The notes: a model not told the origin generated them from the letters alone. 64,000 bases of DNA from Isoetes taiwanensis (GCA_021234155.1 JAJEKV010000030.1:7747890-7811889), one strand, 5' to 3'; counted from the first letter of the stretch, positions 45,100 through 56,442 are shown. Program-made: numbers and translations.

Positions 45100-46660
45100 A
45101 TGGCAACTTCTGATTTCCAGAGATGGTACAGCCCGCCCGCTCATCATCCGCCGAGGCCGACGCGTCGACCAAATCTTCCAGATTTTCGGGAAGGAGGTAG
45201 ACGCCCAAGCAACCTTGCACGCAACCCCAAATTTTATAGTAGAGTCTTGACCGAAGTTCCAAGCTAGGGTAGAACCGGCCGCTAGTGCAACTCCCCTTGT
45301 GTAGGATATTTTGTTCCTAGACGGTCCTCGGCAGTAAAAGATTAGACGATGTCCCTAACATCGCCAAATACCTCACAAACAAAGCGCACCGCGACACTCG
45401 AGCCAATGGTCCTAAGCTGTCAGGGGACCAGAGTAAGTTCTCTTTCAACACCGCTCGGGCAATCTTTCTCACCCACCGTGTCGAGAACATCGCGGGGGGA
45501 AACCTCTATTCCCCCATGGACGTGGATCCATTAGCCGTGTAGCAAGAGAACAACGGCTCCTCACACGACAAACAGAGCGGGAGCGGGAAGGGAAGGAAGA
45601 AGACTCGGATGAACAGAATGAGGAGGAGGAGGAAGACGATGTTGAGCTCGACCCAGCGAGGAGCAATGACAAGCAAGAGAGCGGGAGTGGCAAGACTTCG
45701 AAAGAAGCCGGCAGACTCTCAGAGTCGCGCCACCCCTCGGGTTAGGCATCACAAGCCTAGCCCCCATTATAATCGAAGGTGAGGAGTTTCTGCTCCTAAG
45801 CGACATTCAAAACCTCTGAGTGCGTGGAAAGGGAGTACCGACCTGAAGAGTTGCTGCACCAACTCCGAAGAACGGACTTGGACGACTTCATCGTCCGAGG
45901 AGAGTCTGACTTCCCCCTCCAAGTAAGGGAAGCCGACACTTACACGGGAGAGTTTACCTCCGACATCCAAGCCTACAGCAACATCAGGCAGATCATGGAG
46001 GCAGACAAGGCTGAGAACAAGCTACCGACGGAGGAAGAGTTCCTTGCTCTCCAGGAACAGATGGGGATCCGCTATGCGACCTCAAACATCCTAACGGCAA
46101 GCTCGTCCGCAGCACCTCCCCGGGATAGGACAGGCGAATTCGACCTCAGGAGGGCTTCAGCAACAGTCAGAGACTACAGGGAGCTCACCACGGTGGAGGT
46201 TGATGATTTTGGAAGCGCATTAACCGAGCCTGGATACCGAAAGTGGCCGAGGACCCATCTCGCAACGACAGGTCATTACGCTATTACCTGCCATTGCTGA
46301 TGGATGGAAGAATAGCGGTTATCCACCGCAAATTCACCCCCAGAGGCGAGGAAGGAGTATCGCTGCTGATTGCACTTTCAGGATTCGGCAGGCATGCACG
46401 GCTCCCCCTTAACACCGAGTATGCAATCCTGGTGAAAAGAGCGGTAGCACTCGACGTCTTCGACTTCGCCATACCTTACAGCAAGCAAAGACGGCTTGGC
46501 AGCTGACTTATACCTCCCAATCAGAATAGAAGATTTAGCAAGAGCATTACAGGGTGGATCTCCAGCCAATGTCCTTAGGAACTTGGGCCATTCAGTGGGA
46601 ACAGCCCAAGTGAAAAAGTTCTTGGAGGATAATCCATCTTACCGGCATCAACAGAAGTGA
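45100..46660 (+). pseudogene. Element B accessory ORF2, unknown
   Basis: Starts MATSDFQRWYSPPAHH and is broken by frameshifts, but coding-like blocks continue: NIAKYLTNKAHRDTRANGPK and RVENIAGGNLYSPMDVDPLA (45355-45540), an acidic EDSDEQNEEEEEDDVELD stretch (about 45600-45655), then 45824-46300 (EREYRPEELLHQLRRTDLDD, YSNIRQIMEADKAENKLPTE), YLPLLMDGRIAVIHRKFTPR (about 46285-46340), and a last block DLARALQGGSPANVLRNLGH to a TGA at 46658-46660. I recognise no domain; it is not a histone. An A/T-rich polyadenylation-like stretch follows (46690-46740). Length would be near 520 residues. Confidence 0.5.
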
Positions 46661-46852
46661 TTAGCAGTAGTTGCAAGTTCTTGTATTAGTGTAATATAAA
46701 ATATAAATATAACATCCTCTTGCACTATAAATGTTTTGTTGATATATTTTGTGTCCCCTCAACCATGCCAACAAACATAAATAAAGCAAGAAAGCAAGGA
46801 AAACTAACCATGTAGATATGAACCACTTGTGTATGCAGCTAGAGGCCTGAGC

Positions 46853-48102
46853 GCAGGAGAACGACAACTGCGGGAACTTACAGGGGAACAGAGCCCGCCT
46901 GTGCCCACGCCCGCAAGGAACCCCGCTTGAAGAATTTGGACAAATGACTCCAGAAGAAGAAATATCGCAAATGAGGACAGACCTCGAACAGATAAAGGCC
47001 TTGCTAGCCGCACAAGCAGGAGCAGGTTCGGTGGGTAACGCTCAACTGCCGCAAGCATCAGCTCGGAGAACAAGTAGAGACAAGAAGAGGAGCAAGAGAG
47101 GAAGGTCCCCCAGCTCGGACTCCTCCGACTCAAGCTCGATTCGGACTCGATTCTCGAGGAAGAAGAAGAGCGTAACCAAGTCCGAAAGGCATCTAAAGGC
47201 GAGAGGAACCACCCGGAGGGACGACAAAGGGACACAAGAACCTCCGACTACCAGAAGAAAGTAGACTCTGCATTGGGAAATGTTTGGAAGGCCAGGAAGC
47301 TCGAGCAATTCTCAGGCGAGAACAGGTCAGGCATGGAGGCAGAGGCTTGGCTTGATTTAAATGAGCTAACACGGCAATGCCTATGGTATGAAGGATAAGG
47401 ATAAAGGGTGGTGGCAACAAATAACCTGAAGGGAGCAAAGACGCATTTGGTGGAAGGGCTATGCCAAGGCTCATGGGTTAAGCAGGGACGCTTTGCGTGT
47501 TCAAGAAGTTTGCTAAAGCCTTCTGCCGCCATTACATCCCAAGAGAGCACAAGTCCAAGATGATGCAAAATAGTTCTACAAAGTTGCAAAGCAAGGCAAC
47601 AAGTCGCATGTAAATACACAGAGGAATTTATGAGGCTAAGGGCCGTATGTGCCAAAGTTAGAGAGAAGCACGCAGTTGGAAAGCTACATTGAAGGTCCGA
47701 ATGAGGAGATCCTTAAAGTTTGTAAGGGCAATAAACCCTAGAACAAGATCTCGGGCGGAGTCCAAGGCAATAAGTTTGCAAGGAACAGGACCTCGAATAG
47801 CGGGCAGAGGCAGCAGTATTACCAAGATAAAGGCAAGGCAAAAAGCGGTTTCAGCCCGAGAACCGGCCCGGGACCCGGCTAGAACCCCATATAGTGGCAA
47901 TCAAGGGAAGCAAAGCAGGAGAAGAAGCGTGTGTCCTTCAAAGACAAACAGAAGGGTCAAACTACTCCAAAGCAAAGGCGATCCTTTTTCAGCAGCCATG
48001 CCCAAGGAGAAGAGACAGGAGTGCATAGAAAAGCAGCTTTGCTTCGTGTGTTTCCAGCGAGGCCATAGAATAGAACGAAATGAACCCGCCCATATGTCAT
48101 GA
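46853..48102 (+). pseudogene. Element B gag
   Basis: 46944-47264 reads TPEEEISQMRTDLEQIKALL, a short coiled coil, then an Arg/Ser-rich basic stretch (KKRSKRGRSPSSDSSDSS). Capsid-like pieces follow in shifting frames: KLEQFSGENRSGMEAEAWLD (about 47300), LKGAKTHLVEG, YTEEFMRLRAVCAKV. A damaged zinc knuckle LCFVCFQRGHRIERNEP lies at about 48040, where the last Cys is lost. Several frames are needed, so it is non-functional. Confidence 0.7.
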
Positions 48103-49518
48103 GTGCGGCGCTAGCGAGTTGGGAGATTGGGACACTTTGATCGACGACGACGGCGAGGAGGCCCGCGACTACATCGTGGTGAGTGTCATATCTTTGCCGC
48201 AATAGATACAGAGCAAAGCAGAGAGCCAAGATAAAGTAATTTCCACGAAAGGGGGAAAGGCCAAGGCCAAGTCATTTATAGTCCCGATAGATCGGGAAGT
48301 AGCCATAACTTTGCATCTCCCGCAATGGTTCAAATGTTGAAGTTGAAACCATTAAAGTCAAAACCAAGGCCCGCTTGTCTTAGCAAGTGGAGCAGTAAGG
48401 CAGACGGCAGGTAAAAGAATCAACTTTGACATCGACTTGCCGGGGATTAAGATCCAGATGGGGGCAGAAGTAATGGGCATTGGCAAGTACGACTTGATAA
48501 TAGGTATGGAGTACCTTGGACCAGCAGGGCCATTATTGATTGTGGAAAGCGGAAGGTGACCTTCCCAACACCCGACGGCAAGATCATTCGTGATAATGTA
48601 AAGAAGTTGTTCCCATCATGCAAGGTGTATGTCTTCTAAACTACTGCTCAAGTGCATCAAGAGTGAGCAAGTAGCATACATCTTCAAGCTTGAGATTAGT
48701 GAGCCGGAATTGGAAGGAAGCAAAGAAGACAGGATGCTCAGCAAGTTGCCGAGGCAAATAGCTAAGTTGATCACGGAGTTCCACGATCTCTTTCCGGATG
48801 AGATCAAGCAGCCCCCTCAGATAGGGGAGTCGAAAAGCAGATAGCACTCGAACCAGGAACAAAGCCCACAAGCAAGGCTCCATATAGAATGACAACACGG
48901 GGAGTTGCCTGAGCTAAAGAAGATTAGCAAGGGGAGCTTTCGACCTAGGTTTCATTAGACCTAGTGTCTCTCGCGTTTGGGCGCCCATTCTTTTTGTCAA
49001 GAAGAAGGATGGATCTTTGAGGATGTGCATAAACTATAGACAGGTTGAATAAGCACACCATTAAGAACAAGTATGTGCTTCCAAGATCGACGATTTGATG
49101 GATCAGCCTTCAAGGAGCAAAGATCTTCTCCAAAATCGACTTTAAGGTCGTTATCATCGATCACGGATAAAGGAGGAGGATATCCACAAGACCGCCTTCG
49201 GGACGCCTTGGTATGGGCATTATGAGTTCACAAAGTGATGCCTTTTCGCTTATCAAATGCCCCCGCAACGCTCATGAGGCTCATGAACGATATCTTCGTG
49301 GAGTTCCCGGACACCTTTGTGATTGTTTTCTTTGATGACATTTTGGTGTATAGCAGATCCCTTGAAGAGCACGCGGCAACACTTGAGAAGGGTGCTAGAG
49401 AAGTTAAAGAGGCACCGGTTATGCGCCAAGTTGTCGGCGCCACTTCGCTAAATGTAGAAGGTGGAATACCTTGGTCATGTGATCTCGGCAGAAGGCATCT
49501 CGACGGACCCCGCCAAGA
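48103..49518 (+). pseudogene. Element B protease remnant and reverse transcriptase
   Basis: The protease C-terminus is recognisable as INFDIDLPGIKIQMGAEV and KYDLIIGMEYLGPAGP (48420-48530); its catalytic Asp block was not found. RT follows in many frames: LPRQIAKLITEFHDLFPDEI (48760-48800), [16 protein letters not shown] (about 48970), FGTP..YEF (about 49200), [20 protein letters not shown] (49231-49290) and catalytic [14 protein letters not shown] (49320-49360) with both Asps, then [20 protein letters not shown] (about 49460-49520). It is heavily broken and dead. Confidence 0.78.
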
Positions 49519-50367
49519 TTGAAGCAAAGTGATTCAAAGGGTCGGGCCAAGAATGTGCACCCAGGTCGAAGTTTTTCGCCCAGTAGTGGTACTACTGTGA
49601 AGTTCGTGAAGAACTTTGCTAAGATAGCAGCCCCGTTAACAGACCTAACGAGGGCAGAGAAGGTGAAAGATTGGGTAGAGCATTGGCACAAGAAAGCCCA
49701 AAAGGGATTTGAATTGTTGAAGGAAGCTTTAACAACAGCCCCAGTCTTAACCCTGCCGGACCCGGAGAAAGATAAGCTTGTAGCAACAGATGCGAGTAAG
49801 ATAGCTACAGGTGCAGTGCTTATGCAAGAAGAGCGTGTGGTAGCGTATGATTCCAGAAAGATGAACGACGCCGAGACGCGCTACCCAACGCACGATCAGG
49901 AATTGCTTGGGGTTGTCAGGGCATTAAGAATATGGAGGCACTATCTCTTGGGAAGGAAGTTCCAATTGGATACCGACCATCAGAGCCTCCAATATGTATT
50001 CACGCAACCACACCTCAATCTGAGGCAGCGGAGATGGATGGAGTTCCTCGAAGAATATGACTTTGATATAGTCTACAAGCCGGGGAAGCTCAATGTGGTA
50101 GCAGATGCGCTTTCAAGGCATCCCCTGACAACTAGAGTGCATTGCAACGCAATTTCGACGCTCTCCAGCGACTTTGGTAAGAAGATTGAAGAGTCCTTGC
50201 CAACGGATGTGGATTTCAGGGAAGTATGGGCAAGCCTCTCTAAGGAGGCTAGAACAGATAAAGAGCGGGAGGCCTTCAAGCATTATAAGAAGGAAGGCAA
50301 CCTGTTATACCATAAGAACAAGTTGCGCGCACCGAATCATCGATGTAAGGAAGTTGATCCTCCATGA
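49519..50367 (+). CDS. Element B RT connection and RNase H segment
   Basis: A 282-codon open frame: [40 protein letters not shown] (first Asp), [42 protein letters not shown] (Glu), [13 protein letters not shown] (Asp), [29 protein letters not shown]. It is intact as a domain and runs into the integrase linker ([14 protein letters not shown]). It is part of the polyprotein. Confidence 0.88.
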   Translation: MKQSDSKGRAKNVHPGRSFSPSSGTTVKFVKNFAKIAAPLTDLTRAEKVKDWVEHWHKKAQKGFELLKEALTTAPVLTLPDPEKDKLVATDASKIATGAVLMQEERVVAYDSRKMNDAETRYPTHDQELLGVVRALRIWRHYLLGRKFQLDTDHQSLQYVFTQPHLNLRQRRWMEFLEEYDFDIVYKPGKLNVVADALSRHPLTTRVHCNAISTLSSDFGKKIEESLPTDVDFREVWASLSKEARTDKEREAFKHYKKEGNLLYHKNKLRAPNHRCKEVDPP

Positions 50368-50379
50368 CACGCACAAAGC

Positions 50380-51675
50380 CCAATAGCCTGGCCATGCGGG
50401 ATTCATGAAAACATATTTCAAAGCGCGCAGCAGCCTATTATTGGCCAGGAATGAAGAAGCAAATAGCTCGCTACATCAAGGAATGTCGGCTATGCCGCCA
50501 GACGAAGGCGTAGCGGCAATTCCGGGGGCATTAGAGCCATTAGCGGTGCCAAACGCTAAGTGGGAGGTCATCGCGATGGATTTCATCACGGGACTCCCAA
50601 GAAATGAGAGGCAAGGATGCCTTGATGGTAGTGGTCGACAAGTTGTCGAAGATGGCACATTTTGTGCCTTGCAGACCACGATACAGACTATGGATACAAA
50701 GAAAGCTCTTCACCAAAGAGATCTTCGAGGCTTCATGGCATGCCAAGGGAGATTATCTCCACTGAGATCCGAAGTTCATGAGTGCCTTTTGGCAAGACCT
50801 CTTTGCGGCGATTCAGACCAAGCTATCCATGAGCATCGGGCATCATCATCCTCGGTCCGGATGGCCAAACGGAGCGGACCAACAGGATCTTAGAAGACAT
50901 GCTAAGAAACTATGTCTGGAATAAGCAAAGTATGTGGGAAGAATTCATTCACTTGGTGGAGTTTGCATACAATAGCACCAAGCAGGAATCGTCCCAAATG
51001 TCGCCATTTATGATCAATTATGGCTATCAGTGCCTAACTCCAGACACTTGGCACAACCCCGTGTCAAAAGTAGAAGTTTCGCAGCAGATGTTGGCCGATA
51101 TGCAGCAGCTCGTGGAAGAAGTTCGAGGTTATCTGCTAGCAGCAAGAAGTCGTCAGAAGAGCATCGCCGACAAGCATCGAACAGTCAGAGAGTTCAAAGT
51201 TGGAGATGATGTATGGCTCAAGATAAAGGTGAAGCAGGCGAAGCTCAGGATTGGCAATTGCAAGAAGCTTGCTCCAAGGTGGGCTGGACCCTTCAGAATA
51301 ATCAAGAGAGTAGGTAATCAATCCTACAAGTTGGATTTGCCAGCACACCTAAAGATTCATAAGGTCTTCCACGTGAGTTTGTTGAAGAAGCATACTCCAA
51401 ATCCAGACGAAGTCTTGGACACTCCAACGTTGTTGGAAATGACGGAGGAACAGCTGGAAATAGTTCCAGAATTGATTCTTGATAAAGCTTTCAAGAAGAC
51501 AAGGAGGTCGGAATTCCTCCAATACTTGGTCAAGTGGAAACACTTGCCAGTGGAAGACGCCACGTGGGTACTTAAGAAAGATTTAGTAAAGCAGTACCCA
51601 CAATTTATGGAGCAATGGGACGGCAAGGTCATCTCCGAAGAAATCGGCTCAGGCATGTCGATTTGTGTAGGTTAA
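50380..51675 (+). pseudogene. Element B integrase with C-terminal chromodomain
   Basis: Zinc-binding pieces (about 50400-50500) and the catalytic core are frameshifted: WEVIAMDFITGLPRNE (first Asp, about 50575), MVVVDKLSKMAHFVPC, a DPKFMSAFWQDLF block, and QTERTNRILEDML with the Glu at 50872-50874. From 50899 a 258-codon frame is intact: FAYNSTKQESSQMSPFMINY, FKVGDDVWLKIK, LAPRWAGPFRIIKRVGN (GPF motif), HKVFHVSLLKKH, then a chromodomain at residues 189-235 (51463-51604) with ELILDKAFKKTRRSEFLQYL and VKWKHLPVEDATW. The Trp of KWK and the final Trp are present. The first cage aromatic and the GF/GY position are not aromatic, so it resembles group II plant chromodomains. Expected to bias insertion to particular chromatin. 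Confidence 0.88.
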
Positions 51676-52518
51676 TTCTTGTATAGATTAATCTACGCAT
51701 GCAACCTATGCTTGGTATGGGTCGCATGCGTTGTCACCGATGATGGGACCACTACGGTGATCTCTAGGGCGTGGTGTAATGTCAATGTAGGCATGACCGC
51801 GTTTCCGCTTGGGCGAGTGGAAGGTAGATTAGAAAGTCTACTTCTGTCCCACGGAAGTAGACGACCTCGAGAGAAAAGAGGTCATTAAGGAATGCATTGA
51901 TAGGGAAAGCACCTTTAGCCCCATATATGCTTTGATAGGAGGAATCCATCCTTCACGCCCCCCACGCGAGAAGGATATCCTCCACGCTGGGCAACTAGAG
52001 GTGTAGGCATGAGTGGCATATAGGCATATAGGCGCTGTCTCCACGGCCATTATGGAAGATTCATCCTCTTCCTACGCCGGGAGATTAGCCATGCATTCAT
52101 GTAGATAGGTGGGGTGGTCACCATATAACCAAAAATTTTAATTAATAATTAATGGTACTAACGTAGTGTCGACCTGCAGGCCAGTAAAGCGCTCCGGAGG
52201 GCAAGGAGGTCGAGCTACGAAGACTTGCAACACAAATTTTGTTGGAATGTGTTGCAAGGAATCAAGGGTACCTCGAACGTTAATTTTAAATTTTGATAAA
52301 CTTAATAGTAATGTTAAGGGAATGTTGGAGTAATCTGTTAGTAATATTGTGAATTGACAAGCTATTTTATAATATAATAATGTGATAAAAGTATTACCTT
52401 AAGGTAATCGTAATAAGCATGTAAGTGTTATAGTAGTATATCGTATGCATCAGGTTGATTGCAGGTTAGGTAAACCCCAAGGTGGGGAGAACCACGATGC
52501 TGCGGACAGCATCATTTC
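51676..52518 (+). other. Element B 3' untranslated region
   Basis: About 840 bp between the integrase stop and the polypurine tract. No frame of note and no hairpin copies are seen. Confidence 0.6.
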
Positions 52519-52531
52519 AAGGTGGGGAGAA
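52519..52531 (+). other. Element B polypurine tract
   Basis: AAGGTGGGGAGAA immediately precedes the 3' LTR start TGTGACG. A near copy, CAAGGTGGGGAGAACC, lies at about 52478-52493, so this tract is partly duplicated. Confidence 0.8.
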
Positions 52532-54094
52532 TGTGACGTTCCAGCACAGTATACGCTCCCAAGACGTACATTGTACTGCCACGTCACGCGTACACGCCAC
52601 CCCGATTGACGTGTACGCCAACGGATAGCCAGGTAAGTAGCCCTAGGGGGCAACTTGCTAGGAGTGTTCATATATTATTAATGTGCACATGTGCACATTA
52701 ATGAGGGCACACCTTTCCATGTTGGCATATTTTGCCACCTAGCCATTTAAGGCAAGTGGGCCCTTTCCAATTATCCCACATGCCAAATTGGATAATTGGA
52801 AACCCTAGCCTAAACCCCATGTCTATTTAGGGTAGGAAAACCCTAGCTTGCTAGTTTTTCGTCCTTAGGGTTTTAGAGCTCAGTTTTGGCTGCCCCAGGA
52901 GCCAAAACCGCCTCCCAGACGCCGCCCAAGCGAATTGCACCATCAGTTCCCCTGAATTCGCTCAGCTCAGCAGGATGGTTGAACTCAGGTCAGGAGGAGC
53001 CACTCAAGGATCAGGTATTTGGTCAATTTAATAGCTTAAACCGTCTTCTAATCATAGAATCAGTAGGTTTAGACTATTAAATTGCCCATAGCAGCTATCT
53101 AGATCTTAGATCTTGGACACTAACTAAAGAACCTAACTCTATGATTAGATCTAGTTCTTTAGTTCTTCTGTGATGTATTTGGATGATGTATCTCTGTGAA
53201 CTCCTTGTATTGGGAAGGGGGGTAGAGGCCCTAAAGCTTGTAGTTGATGCTCCTAGAGTAGCCTCTCTAGCACACTGTAGATTCGGCCTGTGTACAAGAG
53301 CCACACCTGGTTGTGGGTGAAGGGGCCGACCGGGCTAAGAAGGAGGTCCATGTCCTCGACTCTTGAACGATCCCCCCGGTGTGTAAAGCCCTCACGGGGA
53401 TCATTGTGACTAGGTCTAATGGCTTACCACCGAAAAGCGGGTAAGGCATGGGCTCGACACCCGTGAAGTGGTGTACACTTTCCGGTGGGTTGGTTCGAAT
53501 CACGAGGCGGTGGCCCTCTAGTCACCTTGAGTTAGCATGTAGATCTCGGAGGGAGTGATCCCCACCGCCCCATCGGAACGGGAGGATGAGACCTGGGAAT
53601 AGCCCCTTGGGCTATGCATCCGGCTGGCTCTGGTCAGGTCCCGACACTTTTTCAGCCTACTCGCAAAGTGTGCACGGGAGGGGCGGATGGAGTGGACAAC
53701 CCTATGCCATGTTCTTATGCCGCCCAACTCCATTGCCATGAATTTCATGCGAACGAACTGAGACCCAAGCCGTCCCACCATCCTTTGAGTCCGAGCCTTG
53801 GGTAGGATCCCCTATGTGATGTGCTGATCTTTGTCTATGCAGATATGAGGAGGACCATCCTTCAAGATGGTCACAGGATGTTGATGTATGTGCTACTGAC
53901 ATGTATGTTTACGCTTCCGCAGCTAGGTAGGCCCTGAGGGAGACGGGGTAGAATGACACCTTCACTCTTCCCACTGAGACTCGTTACGGGTGCAGTGATA
54001 TGTGGAGGGCCCTGTATCAGCATGGAGCTGGTGTGGGGGAAGAACTCCTGTTTGTATACGGTGAGTGCACCGTATACGAGTAGGGGACGTCACA
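52532..54094 (+). repeat. Element B 3' LTR (1563 bp)
   Basis: Partner of 40871-42439. Ends GTCACA, followed by GATGG. Similarity to the 5' LTR is near-perfect at first and much lower after about 53265. Confidence 0.92.
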
Positions 54095-54099
54095 GATGG

Positions 54100-54469
54100 T
54101 CATGCAGGCTGGACACCACCTCAGATCTCGACGGATCTCCGGTGGGATCCACGTTTTGTTCGCCGATCACATTGGGAAGAAGGTGCTACTCTGGACAACA
54201 CCACCAATTGGATCTACATTGCTAATGAGCGTGGTTGGCAACAGCCCGCGGATGCACTTCATGGTCTCAACACCTTCTTACAGAACGCCTCCACCTCACC
54301 TGATCCTTCTGTCCATCTTCAAGCAGGATTTTGCGCTGCCCTCAAATGCATTTTGCTAAGCTCCTTAAATAGGCAGCGTCCCATTTTTCATCGCAGAATC
54401 CAAATGCCGGCCGGTGCCTTTGGCCTTCGACCTTTGTCTCCTCATGGAGTGTCAAGTACATTTCTTTGA
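54100..54469 (+). pseudogene. Element A extra ORF4, 3' part
   Basis: Continues the frame cut at 40866: after the GATGG duplicate it reads HAGWTPPQISTDLRWDPRFV, NTTNWIYIANERGWQQPADA, LHGLNTFLQNASTSPDPSVH and ends at a stop at 54467-54469. The seamless restoration proves B inserted into this ORF while it was open. Function unknown. Confidence 0.7.
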
Positions 54470-54701
54470 GCGCCCACGCCGCACTTGAAGACATGGTGCG
54501 CTCTCGTTTTTTCTTATTGATGCTGATCCGCGCCCTTGGCCAAAACACACCTCAAGCTCTTCAATCACGCCAAGATCTCATCAGCCCGCATTACCATAAT
54601 GGTGCCCGCCCCACTCCCCGTGAGGATCACTTTCGACCGATGGCTTCCCCCCCAAACGCTTCCTCCTTTTCTTCACTCGAAAGTGTCGTTTGGTGGGGGA
54701 G

Positions 54702-55288
54702 TGTTAGTCCTGTGCCTCCCTGGTGGGACTATTCATGCATACGTCGAGACCAGGTCAAGCTCAAAGATCCTCGGCCAACCACGGGTCGGACATCCAAGCC
54801 TCCGCAGAAGACTAAGCAAAGCCACTTGTGATCAAAGCCTTTGGTCATCAACAAGAGGCTTCCGCCAGACAAGTGACTGGCCCGTCACCGCGTCGGCGTC
54901 GGGCGTGATTCTAGGCACTTCAAGAGGCACCGCCAACATTCCTCAGAATCAGGCCTCCTTCCGTGAGTCGGCACCGAGATCGATCGAGTGTTCTATATTG
55001 GGCCCAAGGCCATTGTACTATATATATGAGTAGAGTTAGCTCATAAGTTTTTAGATGAGTTTTGAGTCTTGTCTCCTTTCGTTTTTCTCTCTATGCGAGA
55101 GCTCATGTATTTTCATCATTGATATCAAGGAAGCTTATCATCTTTTCTCTCATTTGTTCTCGTTTCTCTTTTTTCTTCTCTTTCAAAGAAATCCCAGGCG
55201 TGACATAGTCCCCCGGACTCTCCTGTTAGATCCACGGGTCCTCACAGAGGGCTGTCTTCCAGGAGTTCCCGAACCCAGACCCCAAACA
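54702..55288 (+). repeat. Element A 3' LTR (587 bp)
   Basis: Preceded by the polypurine tract TGGTGGGGGAG (about 54690-54701), begins TGTTAGTCC, ends CCCAAACA and is followed by ATTGA. The TATA-like CTATATATATGA recurs at about 55018-55029. Confidence 0.92.
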
Positions 55289-55293
55289 ATTGA

Positions 55294-56442
55294 CTTTCAT
55301 TTACAGAGTAAAATTATGATATCTAAGTTCATTTGTCGCTACTTGGCGGGCATGGTGCATTTGCCTGGAATGAGATTGGTTGCGCAAACACTTGGGCAGT
55401 GTATTCCTTTTGGAAAATCGGCACTTAGGGCAGTTCTTCTTTGGTGTCTCTTTTATCAGCTTCGTCCATATCCGAAAGTTTCCCTCTTCCTGAAGGGACT
55501 ACTTGATTTTTGGGAGACAGTTCGTGTGCTATTTAAGAATAATCCAACTGTGTATCCACAAGTAGGTTCTCTGTGTTGGTGGATTCCTCTGGATAATCAC
55601 ATGCCTCTGTGTTCTACTGTACATCCATTGACTCAGCGGCGTTGGAGGCTTGCTGATATTCTCACAGTTGGTTCTTGGTATGAGGCTGGACACTTGTTGG
55701 CTTGGATGCTTTTCAGACTAAGTTTATGCTATCTCGAGGGGACAGAGCTCTATGGCAAAATCTTGCTGACATTCTACCAGACGCTCCTTCACAATCAGCT
55801 GATGTGCCTATTTGGACTGGTCCCCAAATTATTAATGCACAACATCTTATGCATTCGTTATATCAAAAGCTGGTTGATGTTGACGTTGTCCCCCCTCTGG
55901 CTGGTTGGAAGCTTCGCATTCCGCCTCCTCAGTGGAAGCGTATGTGGTCCTGGGTCTGGAATAAATTGCTGCATCCCAAAGTTTCTACCTTATGGTGGCA
56001 ACTCCTTCATAGATGTCTGCGGGTTAATGTGCTGGTTCATAAGTTCTATCCCCGCATTTCAGAACTCTGCCCACTGTGTAAGCGGCAAGTTGAGAGTCTC
56101 GAGCACTGCTTCTTTCTATGTGACCACGTTCAGCCAGTTTGGTCATGGTTGCTATCTCTCTTCCATGTGGCCTTGAATAGCCAGCAGGTGCTTCTCGCCA
56201 TTTATCCTTCCACTTGGAACAACTTACAGCAACAGGCTTTCCACTTAGCTTCAGGCTAGTTGTTGTGGTCTGTTTGGAAAAGAAGGCGGTTGTGTATCTT
56301 CAAAGGCTTATCAATTAGTGTTGACCAACTTCTTCACGAGGCGCAAGACAGATTGGTGAAGGCATGCCTATGTTCTCAGCTTGCTCCTGAGAAAAAATGT
56401 TTGATTTTTGAGGAATATTTGGGTATCTTATCTTATGCATAA
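55294..56442 (+). pseudogene. LINE copy 3, 3' part: thumb and zf-RVT
   Basis: Continues the LINE after element A: DFHLQSKIMISKFICRYLAG, RRWRLADILTVGSWYEAGHL (55640-55700), then one frame over WKRMWSWVWNKLLHPKVSTL, HRCLRVNVLVHKFYPRISEL and CPLCKRQVESLEHCFFLCDH, a zf-RVT with Cys-x2-Cys...His-Cys, and WSVWKRRRLCIFKG to a stop at 56440-56442. A frameshift near 55700 and one TAG at 56257-56259 break it. A 3' untranslated region and A-rich tail follow. Confidence 0.88.

Larger units (their letters stand above)
40871..54094 (+). mobile_element. Ty3/gypsy chromovirus element B carrying a histone H3-like gene
   Basis: LTR retrotransposon with LTRs at 40871-42439 and 52532-54094 (TGTGACGTTCC...CA), target duplicate GATGG (40866-40870 and 54095-54099), a Met-tRNA-like primer site TGGTATCGAGC at 42442-42452 and a polypurine tract AAGGTGGGGAGAA at 52519-52531. 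Internal order: hairpin pair, TATA, H3-like ORF, hairpin pair, TATA, unknown ORF2, then gag, protease, RT, RNase H, integrase and chromodomain. RT and gag are badly broken; RNase H, the chromodomain end of the integrase and the histone fold stay open. Base composition is GC-richer than flanking DNA. The accessory block of about 4 kb before gag is the unusual feature. Confidence 0.93.
30949..55288 (+). mobile_element. Ty3/gypsy element A with extra ORFs, host of element B
   Basis: LTR retrotransposon with LTRs at 30949-31521 and 54702-55288 (TGTTAG...AAACA), TSD ATTGA and a polypurine tract TGGTGGGGGAG just before the 3' LTR. Order is gag, protease, RT, RNase H, integrase, then two further sense ORFs of unknown function (38484-39942, and 40077-40866 continued at 54100-54469). 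Element B sits inside the last ORF. Subtracting B and one GATGG, A is about 11.1 kb. No classical tRNA-Met primer site is recognised after the 5' LTR. Order and the NGLAES integrase motif fit Ty3/gypsy. No chromodomain follows the integrase. Confidence 0.9.
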
